Assembly: GCA_030432315.1 (NCBI GenBank)
Contig: JAUIHM010000026.1
Coordinates: forward strand, 1 to 39,059
Origin: Alphaproteobacteria bacterium
GTDB lineage: Bacteria; Pseudomonadota; Alphaproteobacteria; Rhodobacterales; Rhodobacteraceae
DNA: 39,059 bases
Direction of reading: 5' to 3'
Below, one piece after another: positions 24,527-31,682 of the stretch; the first letter of the stretch is position 1; each line of letters begins with the position of its first letter. Below the pieces are notes generated by a model. It saw nothing but the letters and a program-made list of their open reading frames with translations, did no database searches and was not told the origin of the DNA. A program made the translations under genes and the position numbers.

Positions 24527-24593
24527 AATCCGTTTGGACCGCAAAGGTTAACGCTCCGCCATCCAGCCCGAAACGCGAAATTGGCGTGTGGCC

Positions 24594-24663
24594 AAGCCCT
24601 GCGCGGGCTGCATGGCGGCTTTCCCCTTTCAGGCGTTGTGCGTTGCAGCATGTTTCCTATTTT
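24594..24663 (+). promoter_or_regulatory. Conserved promoter block of DUF1127 cassette 1
   Basis: TTGTGC (24636-24641), 15 bp, then CTATTTT (24657-24663). The same elements with identical spacing precede cassette 2 at 25652-25680. An upstream element AAGCCCTGCGCGGGCTGCAT starts 42 bp before TTGTGC in both copies. The leader from the -10 to the ATG is about 50 nt in both. The TTG...CTATnTT pattern resembles RpoH-type stress promoters of alphaproteobacteria; this assignment is an inference. Confidence 0.6.
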
Positions 24664-24713
24664 GAGGCGGCGGGTGGATGATCCTCCGCAGATGCAAACG
24701 AAGGATGACGATC

Positions 24714-24938
24714 ATGGCTGCAACATATGTTTCGACGGAACCCCGTTCGACCGTATCCATGTTCGACGCGTACGCCACGGATTTCCTGGGCGGGCTTCGC
24801 GCCAGATGGATGCAGTACCGGGCCTATCGCAGGACGCTTGCGGAACTCCGCGGCCTGCCGAAACGGACGCTCGATGATCTCAACTTCGATCGGGGTGATC
24901 TGGCGGGAGCCGTTCACCGCGAAGTTTACGGCCACTGA
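24714..24938 (+). CDS. DUF1127 micro-protein (cassette 1, gene A)
   Basis: 74 aa. The C-terminal half is a DUF1127 domain: WMQYRAYRRTLAELRGLPKRTLDDLNFDRGDLAGAVHREVYG. The arginine-rich helix and the closing YG are typical. In Rhodobacterales, DUF1127 proteins are tiny, basic, stress-induced and thought to bind RNA or affect RNA turnover; that is family knowledge. The start is ATG at 24714 with AAGGATGA upstream. Its closest relative in the window is the 25730 gene, with the same NFxRGDLA...REVYG ending. Confidence 0.85.
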   Translation: MAATYVSTEPRSTVSMFDAYATDFLGGLRARWMQYRAYRRTLAELRGLPKRTLDDLNFDRGDLAGAVHREVYGH

Positions 24939-24993
24939 TGAAATCCGGGCACCAACGTCCGGCCGGCCAAACATACACGTAAGGAATACCACC

Positions 24994-25206
24994 ATGGCAC
25001 ATGCCATTTCTTTCACCGACCACGCCACCAATGTCACTTCCGCACAGGGTTTTGTCGCGCGCCTGATCAAGGGCGTTTCCGACTACCGGCGGTTTCTGGC
25101 GATCCATGCGGAGCTTGAGTCGCTGAGCGACCGGAGCCTCGAAGACATGGGTTTGACCCGCTCCGACGTCAGCGCGGTAGCCCGCGAGTCCGTATACGGC
25201 GCCTGA
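24994..25206 (+). CDS. DUF1127 micro-protein (cassette 1, gene B)
   Basis: 70 aa. DUF1127 core: YRRFLAIHAELESLSDRSLEDMGLTRSDVSAVARESVYG. The start is ATG at 24994, preceded by AAGGAATACCACC. It lies 55 bp after gene A and is probably co-transcribed, with a strong hairpin terminator 83 bp after it. It corresponds to the 26017 gene of cassette 2. Confidence 0.85.
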   Translation: MAHAISFTDHATNVTSAQGFVARLIKGVSDYRRFLAIHAELESLSDRSLEDMGLTRSDVSAVARESVYGA

Positions 25207-25288
25207 GCCCGGTCTCGGTTTCGCATCGGGACGCTGCGGGAAGCAGCGCCAGGGTTTGGGGAACTGACCGCATGACTGAAGAATTTCC

Positions 25289-25326
25289 GTCCGCCCTCTC
25301 CGGCAGGTGCCAGGGGGCGGACTTTT
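25289..25326 (+). terminator. Terminator of DUF1127 cassette 1
   Basis: Arms GTCCGCCC (25289-25296) and GGGCGGAC (25315-25322) pair perfectly, followed by TTTTGTTTTT. The loop is 18 nt and can fold a little further. Confidence 0.85.
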
Positions 25327-25609
25327 GTTTTTGCTTGTCCGTGCCGGACTCCGGCTGATGTCCGGGATCTTGCCGCGGACCCCTGCCGGGCGCAGCTGCC
25401 GGCAGAGGGAAGGCAGGTTTCGCCGTAGCGCGAACTCCGTGCCTGATTTTTAATCGGTTGATGCGAGGTGGTGCTTATGCAGGCAGCGACCGGTGGCCAA
25501 ATCCGGTTCAGACCGTACCGGTGTCGTATGATTTTGCGGTGCAGTGAAGTAGGTCGGTGAAAAATCCGACCCGGATCACTATGTAAAGACTGTGAAAATT
25601 TTGTTAAGA

Positions 25610-25680
25610 AAGCCTTGCGCGGGTTGCATGGCAGCATTTCGTTTTATGGCGTTGTGCAGCGCACAAAGTGTACTATCTTT
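25610..25680 (+). promoter_or_regulatory. Conserved promoter block of DUF1127 cassette 2
   Basis: TTGTGC (25652-25657), 15 bp, then CTATCTTT (25673-25680). The upstream element AAGCCTTGCGCGGGTTGCAT begins at 25610. Base-for-base spacing matches the block at 24594-24663, so the promoter was duplicated with the genes and then kept while the surrounding DNA diverged. Confidence 0.65.
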
Positions 25681-25729
25681 CAGGCATAAGGAGGGGACGG
25701 CCCACAAATGCAACTGGAAGGAGACCAAA

Positions 25730-25963
25730 ATGGCTACGATCGCAAGTAATCTGTATGCGACCAGCGTCCGGTTGAATGTGGTATCGCCCGAAACGGGTGC
25801 CAATGGCACATTTGACGGACTTTACACCGCCTGGAAGCGGTATCGGACTTACCGGGCGACCCTGTCGGCGCTGAAGGAACTGCCCGACCGCACCCTGGAA
25901 GACCTGAATTTCAACCGCGGCGATTTGGCGGAAATCGCCCGCCGCGAAGTATACGGCCGCTGA
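25730..25963 (+). CDS. DUF1127 micro-protein (cassette 2, gene A)
   Basis: 77 aa. DUF1127 core: WKRYRTYRATLSALKELPDRTLEDLNFNRGDLAEIARREVYG, very like the 24714 gene. The start is ATG at 25730 with GAAGGAG 8-9 bp upstream. A 50-nt leader separates it from the putative -10. The N-terminal half differs strongly from its paralogue, so only the DUF1127 helix and the leader are conserved. Confidence 0.86.
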   Translation: MATIASNLYATSVRLNVVSPETGANGTFDGLYTAWKRYRTYRATLSALKELPDRTLEDLNFNRGDLAEIARREVYGR

Positions 25964-26016
25964 GGCAAACCGGACACACAACCGGAACGGCCATAACGAC
26001 ACGAAGGAGCCCTATC

Positions 26017-26226
26017 ATGGCACAGACTTTGACACTGAACGACTACTCCACTGCATCCACCCAGTCGGGACTGTTCTCCCGGTTGCGCGAGAAGGTGGTC
26101 GGCTACCGCAAGTACCTGGCGATCCAGGAAGAACTGCAGCTGCTCAGCGACCGCGAACTGGCAGACATCGGCATCAGCCGGTTCAACATCCCTGACATCG
26201 CCCGCGATGCCGCGCGCACTGCCTGA
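26017..26226 (+). CDS. DUF1127 micro-protein (cassette 2, gene B)
   Basis: 69 aa. DUF1127 core: YRKYLAIQEELQLLSDRELADIGISRFNIPDIARDAAR. It matches the most common alphaproteobacterial DUF1127 pattern (LSDRELADIGI). The start is ATG at 26017 with AAGGAG 8 bp upstream, 53 bp after gene A. It is followed 60 bp later by a strong terminator. Confidence 0.88.
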   Translation: MAQTLTLNDYSTASTQSGLFSRLREKVVGYRKYLAIQEELQLLSDRELADIGISRFNIPDIARDAARTA

Positions 26227-26286
26227 GGCAGGAGCGCCAGGGGGGCGGGATCTGTCCTGACCCCGCCTGAACCGGTGAAAATGCAA

Positions 26287-26315
26287 GGCCCGCTGCCCGG
26301 TGCAGCGGGCCTTTT
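26287..26315 (+). terminator. Terminator between DUF1127 cassette 2 and the AbrB gene
   Basis: Arms GGCCCGCTG (26287-26295) and CAGCGGGCC (26303-26311) pair perfectly around a 7-nt loop and are followed by TTTT. The convergent gene ends at 26329, so it may serve both directions. Confidence 0.88.
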
Positions 26316-26328
26316 CGTTTGCCGGAGT

Positions 26329-27408
26329 TCAGGGCGCGGAGCACGGCTTTGCCGGCTCAGGTTCGGGAACGCGGCCGAGAATGATCGGCAGCGCCACCAC
26401 GAGGGTCAGGATCCGGGCGAGATGGTGCAGGGCGATATAGGCCGGGTCAAAGCCGAGGGCGAGGCCGATGGCCGCCATTGCCTCGACGCCGCCGGGGGCG
26501 AAGGCGACCCAGGTCTCAGCCACGGGCAGATCGGAAACCGCCGCGGCGACCAGGGCAAAGGCCAGCGAGACCGCTGCCGCCGCGCCGACGACGGCGAAAG
26601 CAGAGACGGAAAACCGCAGCAGATCGGATTTTGCCACGCCGGCGAACCGGGCGCCGATGGTGCCGCCGGTGACGGTGAAGGCGAGCCAGACCAGAAGCTG
26701 CGGCGGCGGGCCCGCGGCGATGCCGCTGCCGTGGCTGAGGCCGCTGGCGAGCATGCCGCCGATCAGGTAGGCGGCCGGGATGCGCAGGCGGGTGCCGGTC
26801 CAGCCGAGGGCGAAGCCGCCGGCGAACACGGCGGACATTGCCGGCAGGGCCATCGGCAGGCCGGGCAGGACGGTGGTGGTGGCGGGCAGAATGCCCACGG
26901 ACCGCATCAGCAGCGGCAGGGCGCTGACGAGGATCAGCAGCCGCAGGCACTGCATCACCAGCACCGCGGTCACGTCGCCGCGCCCGTCCATGGCAACCGC
27001 GAGGGCGAAGGACAGCGTGCCGGGGCTGCTGGCCAGCAGCGCAGTGTCGCGGGAATGGCCGAACACGCGCCGGAGCAGCCAGGCCGCGACCAGCAGCGTG
27101 CAGATCACCGACACGGACAGCAGGATCAGGCTGGGGATCCAGCCGGCCATGGCCTGCAGGGTTCCGGGCGTGATGCCGGCGCCGAGCGATACGCCGATCA
27201 CCACGAACGCGCCGTTGCGCAGGCGGTCGTCGATGCGGGGAGAGAGACCGGCCCAGGCCGCCAGGGTTACCGCGAGGCTGGCGCCGATCAGCGGCCCGGC
27301 GGGAAGGCCGACCCAGGTGCCGAACAGCGCCCCGGCGAGGGCCAGGGTCAGGGCCAGCAGGTTGCGCCAAAGCGCCTGTGACGGATGTCGCGGATCGTTC
27401 AGTGCCAT
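26329..27408 (-). CDS. AbrB-family integral membrane protein (putative transporter)
   Basis: 359 aa with about ten membrane helices arranged as two similar halves, the AbrB duplication type. Each half has the signature GxxxGxxxxGxxL...PAxYLxGG or the equivalent: GTWVGLPAGPLIGASLAVTLAAWAG in the first and RLRIPAAYLIGGMLASGLSHGSG in the second. Each also has a LASSPGTLSFALAVAM or FAPGGVEAMAAIGLALGFDPAYIALHHLAR block. The name comes from E. coli AbrB, sometimes mislabelled as a regulator or ammonia monooxygenase. Substrate is unknown. Convergent with the DUF1127 genes. Confidence 0.9.
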   Translation of the reverse strand: MALNDPRHPSQALWRNLLALTLALAGALFGTWVGLPAGPLIGASLAVTLAAWAGLSPRIDDRLRNGAFVVIGVSLGAGITPGTLQAMAGWIPSLILLSVSVICTLLVAAWLLRRVFGHSRDTALLASSPGTLSFALAVAMDGRGDVTAVLVMQCLRLLILVSALPLLMRSVGILPATTTVLPGLPMALPAMSAVFAGGFALGWTGTRLRIPAAYLIGGMLASGLSHGSGIAAGPPPQLLVWLAFTVTGGTIGARFAGVAKSDLLRFSVSAFAVVGAAAAVSLAFALVAAAVSDLPVAETWVAFAPGGVEAMAAIGLALGFDPAYIALHHLARILTLVVALPIILGRVPEPEPAKPCSAP

Positions 27409-27491
27409 GGCAGCCTCCGGAACCGAGCCTTAGCAGCGGCGGCAGGCGGGTTCCAGAGGCTGGACGCGGGATTGCCGTTCCGGCCGCCGGG

Positions 27492-27722
27492 TCAGCGTCC
27501 GGGCATCCGGCAGAACTCGGCGAAGGTTACCGATTCCTGTTGCTCCGGGCTGATGCCGAGATCGGCCAGCAGTTCGGGGCTCAGGGCCTTGAACCTGCGG
27601 AACTCGCGGAATGCGGTATTGATCTGAATGAGATAGGACGGCGTCATGTGCTGCAGGATTGCGGCGGCGCCGGATTTGATGAACCGGAGTTCCGGCGCGC
27701 TGGCATTGTTGATCATGGTCAT
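27492..27722 (-). CDS. DUF1127-like micro-protein next to the Crp/Fnr gene
   Basis: 76 aa. The second half, INTAFREFRRFKALSPELLADLGISPEQQESVTFAEFC, looks like a diverged DUF1127 helix pair (compare LSDRELADIGI). The basic first helix is reduced and the ending lacks the YG motif. The start is ATG at 27722 with GAGGGA 8 bp upstream. It lies 113 bp downstream of the Crp/Fnr gene on the same strand and 83 bp upstream of the AbrB gene. The call is by resemblance only. Confidence 0.65.
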   Translation of the reverse strand: MTMINNASAPELRFIKSGAAAILQHMTPSYLIQINTAFREFRRFKALSPELLADLGISPEQQESVTFAEFCRMPGR

Positions 27723-27835
27723 GGCGTGTCCCTCATTCTGATGTTCCGGCCCCGCATGGCGTGGCCCCTGCGAAGGTTTTGCCCGGAAACGGCGCCCGCG
27801 TCTGTGAAGCGGCGCACAGTTCGGAGGGTGCAGGC

Positions 27836-28528
27836 TCAGAACAGGTCGGGGTTGGCCGCGTTTTCGAGGGCATCCCGGTCGCGCAGGGTGACGCGGCCGC
27901 GCCCGACCTCGATCCAGCCGCTGCGGGCCCATTCGGCCAGGGTTTTCGAGACGATTTCCCGGGTGGCGCCGATGTGGTCGGCCAGATCCGCCTGGGACAT
28001 GACGATGGTATCCGGCCCCTTTGGCGAGATGCCGGCCAGATACAGGAGTTTCAGCGCCAGCCGCGACGCCGTGGACAGGAATACCTGTTCCTCGAGCTGT
28101 CGGGACACCCAGCGCAGGCGGCTGCCGGCGAGGCGGATCATTTCGATGGCAAGCTCGGGCCGGGCGTGAATTGCCTCGAACAGGTCGCTGCGGCGGATCT
28201 GGCGCAGGGTGCAGGCGGCGATTGCGGTGACGGTGGCGGTGCGCGGGCCGGGATCGAACAGGGCGATTTCGCCGAACACGTCGCCGCTGCGCAGCATGTT
28301 CAGCGCAAGCCTTCGGCCCTCCGCCGACAGCACGCTGATTTCCAGCAGTCCCTCTTCGAGAAGGTAGAGCGTGTCGCCGGGGTCGCCCTGGTCAAACAGC
28401 ACCTCGCCCGGGGCAAGCCGCAGCCGGGTCATGATCCGCTCGAATGCCTGGCGCAGTTCGGGTGAGGCATCCCCGAACATCCGGGAGCCCTGCAACGGGT
28501 GGTCTGGGGGTGTGTCCTCGCGCGCCAT
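27836..28528 (-). CDS. Crp/Fnr-family transcriptional regulator
   Basis: 230 aa. Cyclic-nucleotide-binding domain: EVLFDQGDPGDTLYLLEEGLLEISV, LRSGDVFGEIALFDPGPRTATVTAIAACTL, where GEIALFDPGPRTATV aligns with the phosphate-binding cassette of Crp (GELALLxxxxRxATV). The C-terminal winged helix has MSQADLADHIGATREIVSKTLAEWARSGWIEVGRGRVTL. No cysteine cluster of the Fnr type is present. It is divergent from a gene with a class III nucleotide cyclase domain, so it could be the cAMP or cGMP sensor for that enzyme. Confidence 0.92.
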   Translation of the reverse strand: MAREDTPPDHPLQGSRMFGDASPELRQAFERIMTRLRLAPGEVLFDQGDPGDTLYLLEEGLLEISVLSAEGRRLALNMLRSGDVFGEIALFDPGPRTATVTAIAACTLRQIRRSDLFEAIHARPELAIEMIRLAGSRLRWVSRQLEEQVFLSTASRLALKLLYLAGISPKGPDTIVMSQADLADHIGATREIVSKTLAEWARSGWIEVGRGRVTLRDRDALENAANPDLF

Positions 28529-28641
28529 GGCGTCATGATTAGCGGCAAACGCACGGAATTAAAGCGCAAATGCGCACCGGACGCCGGTTTGTCGAAGTTT
28601 TGGGCGGGGCTGCTGCGGGGCGTTCCGATCCGGGACCCGGC

Positions 28642-30480
28642 ATGGTAGCAGTGGACGGAATCGGGGAGAGTTCGGCATTGGGCGCATTATTCGGATCAGG
28701 CAGGCCGGCTGGACGCTCGGCGCGGTCGTCGGATGCGGATGAGCGGCGGCAGCTGACGGTGCTGTTCTATGACATCGTCGGGTCGACGGCGATGCTCGAA
28801 CGGCTCGATCCGGAGGATACCCGCGAAGTTCTGCTGCGGGTCCACGACATCGCCAGGGACTGCATTGCCGAACATTTCGGCTCCCTGCAGCAGGTGATGG
28901 GCGACGGCGGCATGGCATACTTCGGCTGGCCGGTGGCGAGCGAGGACGCGGTGTTTCAGTCGGTCAGTGCCGCCTGGGCGATCCTGCAGGCGCGGGACGC
29001 GCTGGCGCAGAGCGGCGCCGGTGCGCCGGACATCCGCATCGGCATCGCCACCAGTGTGGTCGTGCTGCCGACCGATCGCGGCGCGGCGCAGGGGGCGCAT
29101 CTGGGAGCGGTTGGAGTGGCGCCGAACCTGGCGGCGCGGCTGGAGACGGTGGCGGCCCCCAACAGCGCGGTGGTGGACTGGACCACCGAGCGGCTGTGCC
29201 GGCGGGCGTTCGGCTTCTCTCGGATCGACGGGCTGACCCTCAAGGGGTTTCCGGACGTTCACACCGCCTTCGGTCTGACCGGACGGCGGTCGGTGGCATC
29301 GCGGTTCCGGATGCTGCGCTACTCCGGCACGGCGCTGGTGGCGCGTGAGGCCGAGGCGGCGCGGCTCTGGCAGGGCTGGGAATCGGCCACGGCCGGAACC
29401 GGGGCGGCGGTTCTGGTCGAGGGCGAGGCGGGGATCGGCAAGTCGCGGCTCGCCGAGGCGCTGGTGGAGCGGATCGGCAGCGCCGGGCGGGTGCTGACGC
29501 TGCAGTGTCAGCCCTCGACGTCCGGTGAGGCGCTCCATTCGCTGATCGGCATGTATGAGCGGGCCTGGGCGGAATGGGATTCGGACCCGGATCTGGGTCA
29601 GGCGGCGATGGAAACCGCGGCGCTGGTGCGGGAACTGGAGGAGGACCCGACGCTGTCGGCGACGGCGCGGCGCCGGGCGATTGTCGAGGGATGTGTGGCA
29701 GTGATCGGCGCGCTGGCCCGGCTCAGACCGTGTCTGGTGCTGGCCGAGGATCTGCACTGGGCCGATGAGGTGACGCTGGCGGTTCTGGCGGCGCTGGCCG
29801 AGGCGGGTGGACCGGTGATGGTTCTGGGCACCGCGCGGCCCGGCACCGTGCCGCTGGAGCCGCGCAGGCGGTTTGCCGCAGTGTCGCTCGAGCGGCTCAG
29901 CGACGGCGAGGTGCTGAAGCTGGCGGCGGCGGTGGCGGACCATGACCTCGCACGCGCGACGCTCGACTGGATCGTCGAGAAGAGCGACGGCAATCCGCTG
30001 TTTGCAACGGAACTTGCCGCCTTCGCGGCAGATGCGTTCGAGGGCGAACCGATCCCCGCGGGTGCGATGCAGGGCGGGACGGTGGTCAGTCTGCGCGATC
30101 TGCTGGCGGCACGGCTCGACATGGCGGGGCGGGCACGTCGCACGGCGCAGATCGCCAGCGTCATCGGCCGCGACGTGCCGTTTCCGCTGCTGGTCCGGCT
30201 GAGTGCGGACCGGTTTCCGAGGGACGAACTGGAGGCCGATCTCGACCGGCTGGTCCAGCACGGCATTCAGCACCTCGCGGCTGACGGCGTGACCTATTCG
30301 TTCCACCACGCCCTGGTGCGCGACGCGGCCTACGAGAGCCAGCTGCGCGGCACGCGGCGTGAGCTGCACGGGCGGATCGTCGATCTGGTGACCTCGGAGC
30401 CGGCTCTTGGTGAGAGAATGGCGCGCGAGGTGCTGGCGGAGCACTGTCTGCTGGCGGATCGGCTGGAACAGGGCGTTTGA
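28642..30480 (+). CDS. Class III nucleotide cyclase fused to an AAA/STAND ATPase
   Basis: About 612 aa. The N-terminal cyclase domain has RRQLTVLFYDIVGSTAMLERL with metal-binding Asp, the second metal Asp in MGDGGMAYFGWP, and the transition-state Asn and Arg in GVAPNLAARLETVA, so it looks active. An ATPase domain follows: Walker A GEAGIGKSRLAEAL, Walker B CLVLAEDLHWADE, and the STAND-type region SFHHALVRDAAYESQLRGTRRELHGRI. Proteins of this class usually continue into C-terminal TPRs, but here the frame stops at TGA 30478-30480 just after HCLLADRLEQGV; the TPR part is the next gene. I prefer ATG 28642; ATG 28570 would add 24 residues of low complexity and overlaps a palindrome (28564-28575). 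Confidence 0.85.
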   Translation: MVAVDGIGESSALGALFGSGRPAGRSARSSDADERRQLTVLFYDIVGSTAMLERLDPEDTREVLLRVHDIARDCIAEHFGSLQQVMGDGGMAYFGWPVASEDAVFQSVSAAWAILQARDALAQSGAGAPDIRIGIATSVVVLPTDRGAAQGAHLGAVGVAPNLAARLETVAAPNSAVVDWTTERLCRRAFGFSRIDGLTLKGFPDVHTAFGLTGRRSVASRFRMLRYSGTALVAREAEAARLWQGWESATAGTGAAVLVEGEAGIGKSRLAEALVERIGSAGRVLTLQCQPSTSGEALHSLIGMYERAWAEWDSDPDLGQAAMETAALVRELEEDPTLSATARRRAIVEGCVAVIGALARLRPCLVLAEDLHWADEVTLAVLAALAEAGGPVMVLGTARPGTVPLEPRRRFAAVSLERLSDGEVLKLAAAVADHDLARATLDWIVEKSDGNPLFATELAAFAADAFEGEPIPAGAMQGGTVVSLRDLLAARLDMAGRARRTAQIASVIGRDVPFPLLVRLSADRFPRDELEADLDRLVQHGIQHLAADGVTYSFHHALVRDAAYESQLRGTRRELHGRIVDLVTSEPALGERMAREVLAEHCLLADRLEQGV

Positions 30481-31682
30481 GCCGGTCGGCTTTCGCTGCG
30501 CCGCGCGGGATGCTGGAACGGGCGCTGGCACTGTCGGATTCGATCGGCAGCCGGGAACGGCGGCGGGAACTGAAGCTGCGGGCGATCATGCTGCTCGGGC
30601 CGCTGGTGACGCATCTCGACGGTCCGCGCGCCGCTGAGGCGGTCTATGCCCGCGGTCAGGACCTGTGTTTCGAACTGCCGGAGGGGCAGCGCGGCGACTG
30701 GTTTCCGATCCTCTGGGGCTGGTGGTTCACCGCCAGCGACCTGACCGAGCAGGCACGGCGTTCGGAAGTGCTGATCAGTGACGTTTCGACCGCCGAGGCA
30801 CCGGAAGCCCGGTTGCAGGCGCTGCACTGCGGCTGGGCGACGCTGTTCGATCTTGGGGACCATGACCGGTCGCTGGCGGCGGTGAACGAAGGTCTTGCGC
30901 TCTACGATCCGGCAGAGGCGGAACGCTCGCGGCACCGGTATGGTCACGATGCCAGGGTCTGCGGTCTGGGGGAACGGGCGCAGTCGCTGTGGATGCTGGG
31001 GGATGTGGCCGGATCAAGGGCGGCGATTTCCGAGGCCGAGGAGTGGGGCAATGCGACCGGGCACGCGCCGAGCATCCTCCACGCACTCGACATGGCGACA
31101 CTGGCGGCGTTCTACCGCCGGGATCAGCGGGACCTGAGCCGGATTCTCGCCAGGGTCGCGGGCATGGCCGAGGCGGGTGACATGCCGGTGGTTGCCGCCA
31201 AGAGACAGATTTTCGAGGGCTGGATCGCCGCGCGGAGCGGTGACCGCGGCGCGGGGGCGCAGGTGCGGCAGGGGCTGGAGACCCTGCGCGATCTGGGGGC
31301 GCTGGAGGATACGCCGGTCTACGCCGACATTGCCGCCGATACGGCGGCGCATTGCGGCGATCCGGCCGGGGCGCTTCCGGCGCTCGAGGCCGAGATCGTC
31401 CGGGCGCGGGAGGCGCGGCTGCTGTTCTGGCTGCCGGAACTGCTGCTCAGACGGGCAATCCTCGGAAGGGCAGTCGGGCAGGACGTCGCGGCCTGGCTCG
31501 ACGAGGGGCTGGAGGTGGCGCTGGCGCAGAACGCCCACATGCTGGTGCTGCGCAATGTGGCGGCGCGGGTGGACCTGGGCCTGCCGGTCGATGCGCGGCT
31601 GCGGGACCTGACCGGAGAGCGGATCGGGCTCGTCGATGCGTCGCCGCTGCGCCGTCAGGTGCTGAATGCCCTGGGACTTTGA
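30477..31682 (+). CDS. TPR protein, detached C-terminal part of the cyclase/ATPase
   Basis: 401 aa, all helical repeats. In relatives this part is the continuation of cyclase-AAA proteins: MLERALALSDSIGSRERRRELKLRAIMLLGPLV and AAEAVYARGQDLCFEL align with the usual entry into the TPR region. The best start is TTG at 30477, which overlaps the previous stop (TTGA). Reading the upstream frame past its TGA gives AGRLSLRRAG, which also looks like family sequence before the frame is lost. So either a short deletion plus frameshift split an ancestral gene, or the two parts are now coupled by the overlap. Overlaps YcaO by 17 bp. Confidence 0.75.
   Translation: MSRSAFAAPRGMLERALALSDSIGSRERRRELKLRAIMLLGPLVTHLDGPRAAEAVYARGQDLCFELPEGQRGDWFPILWGWWFTASDLTEQARRSEVLISDVSTAEAPEARLQALHCGWATLFDLGDHDRSLAAVNEGLALYDPAEAERSRHRYGHDARVCGLGERAQSLWMLGDVAGSRAAISEAEEWGNATGHAPSILHALDMATLAAFYRRDQRDLSRILARVAGMAEAGDMPVVAAKRQIFEGWIAARSGDRGAGAQVRQGLETLRDLGALEDTPVYADIAADTAAHCGDPAGALPALEAEIVRAREARLLFWLPELLLRRAILGRAVGQDVAAWLDEGLEVALAQNAHMLVLRNVAARVDLGLPVDARLRDLTGERIGLVDASPLRRQVLNALGL

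Larger units (their letters stand above)
25207..25729. other. Non-coding gap between the two DUF1127 cassettes
   Basis: This 523-bp gap holds the terminator of cassette 1 (25289-25326) and the conserved promoter block of cassette 2 (25610-25680). Between them (about 25330-25600) I see no credible coding region, only AT-rich patches near 25450 and 25570-25605. A small RNA processed from the cassette 1 trailer is possible but not shown. Confidence 0.6.

Noticed and set aside
25708..25749. Possible 13-codon leader peptide overlapping the DUF1127 start of cassette 2
   Set aside because: The matching ATG in cassette 1 opens a different, longer frame, so the similarity is better explained by duplicated leader DNA than by a conserved peptide.
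28696..30531. Minus-strand frame of about 600 codons opposite the cyclase/ATPase
   Set aside because: Antisense shadow with an Arg/Pro/His-rich translation and no motifs.
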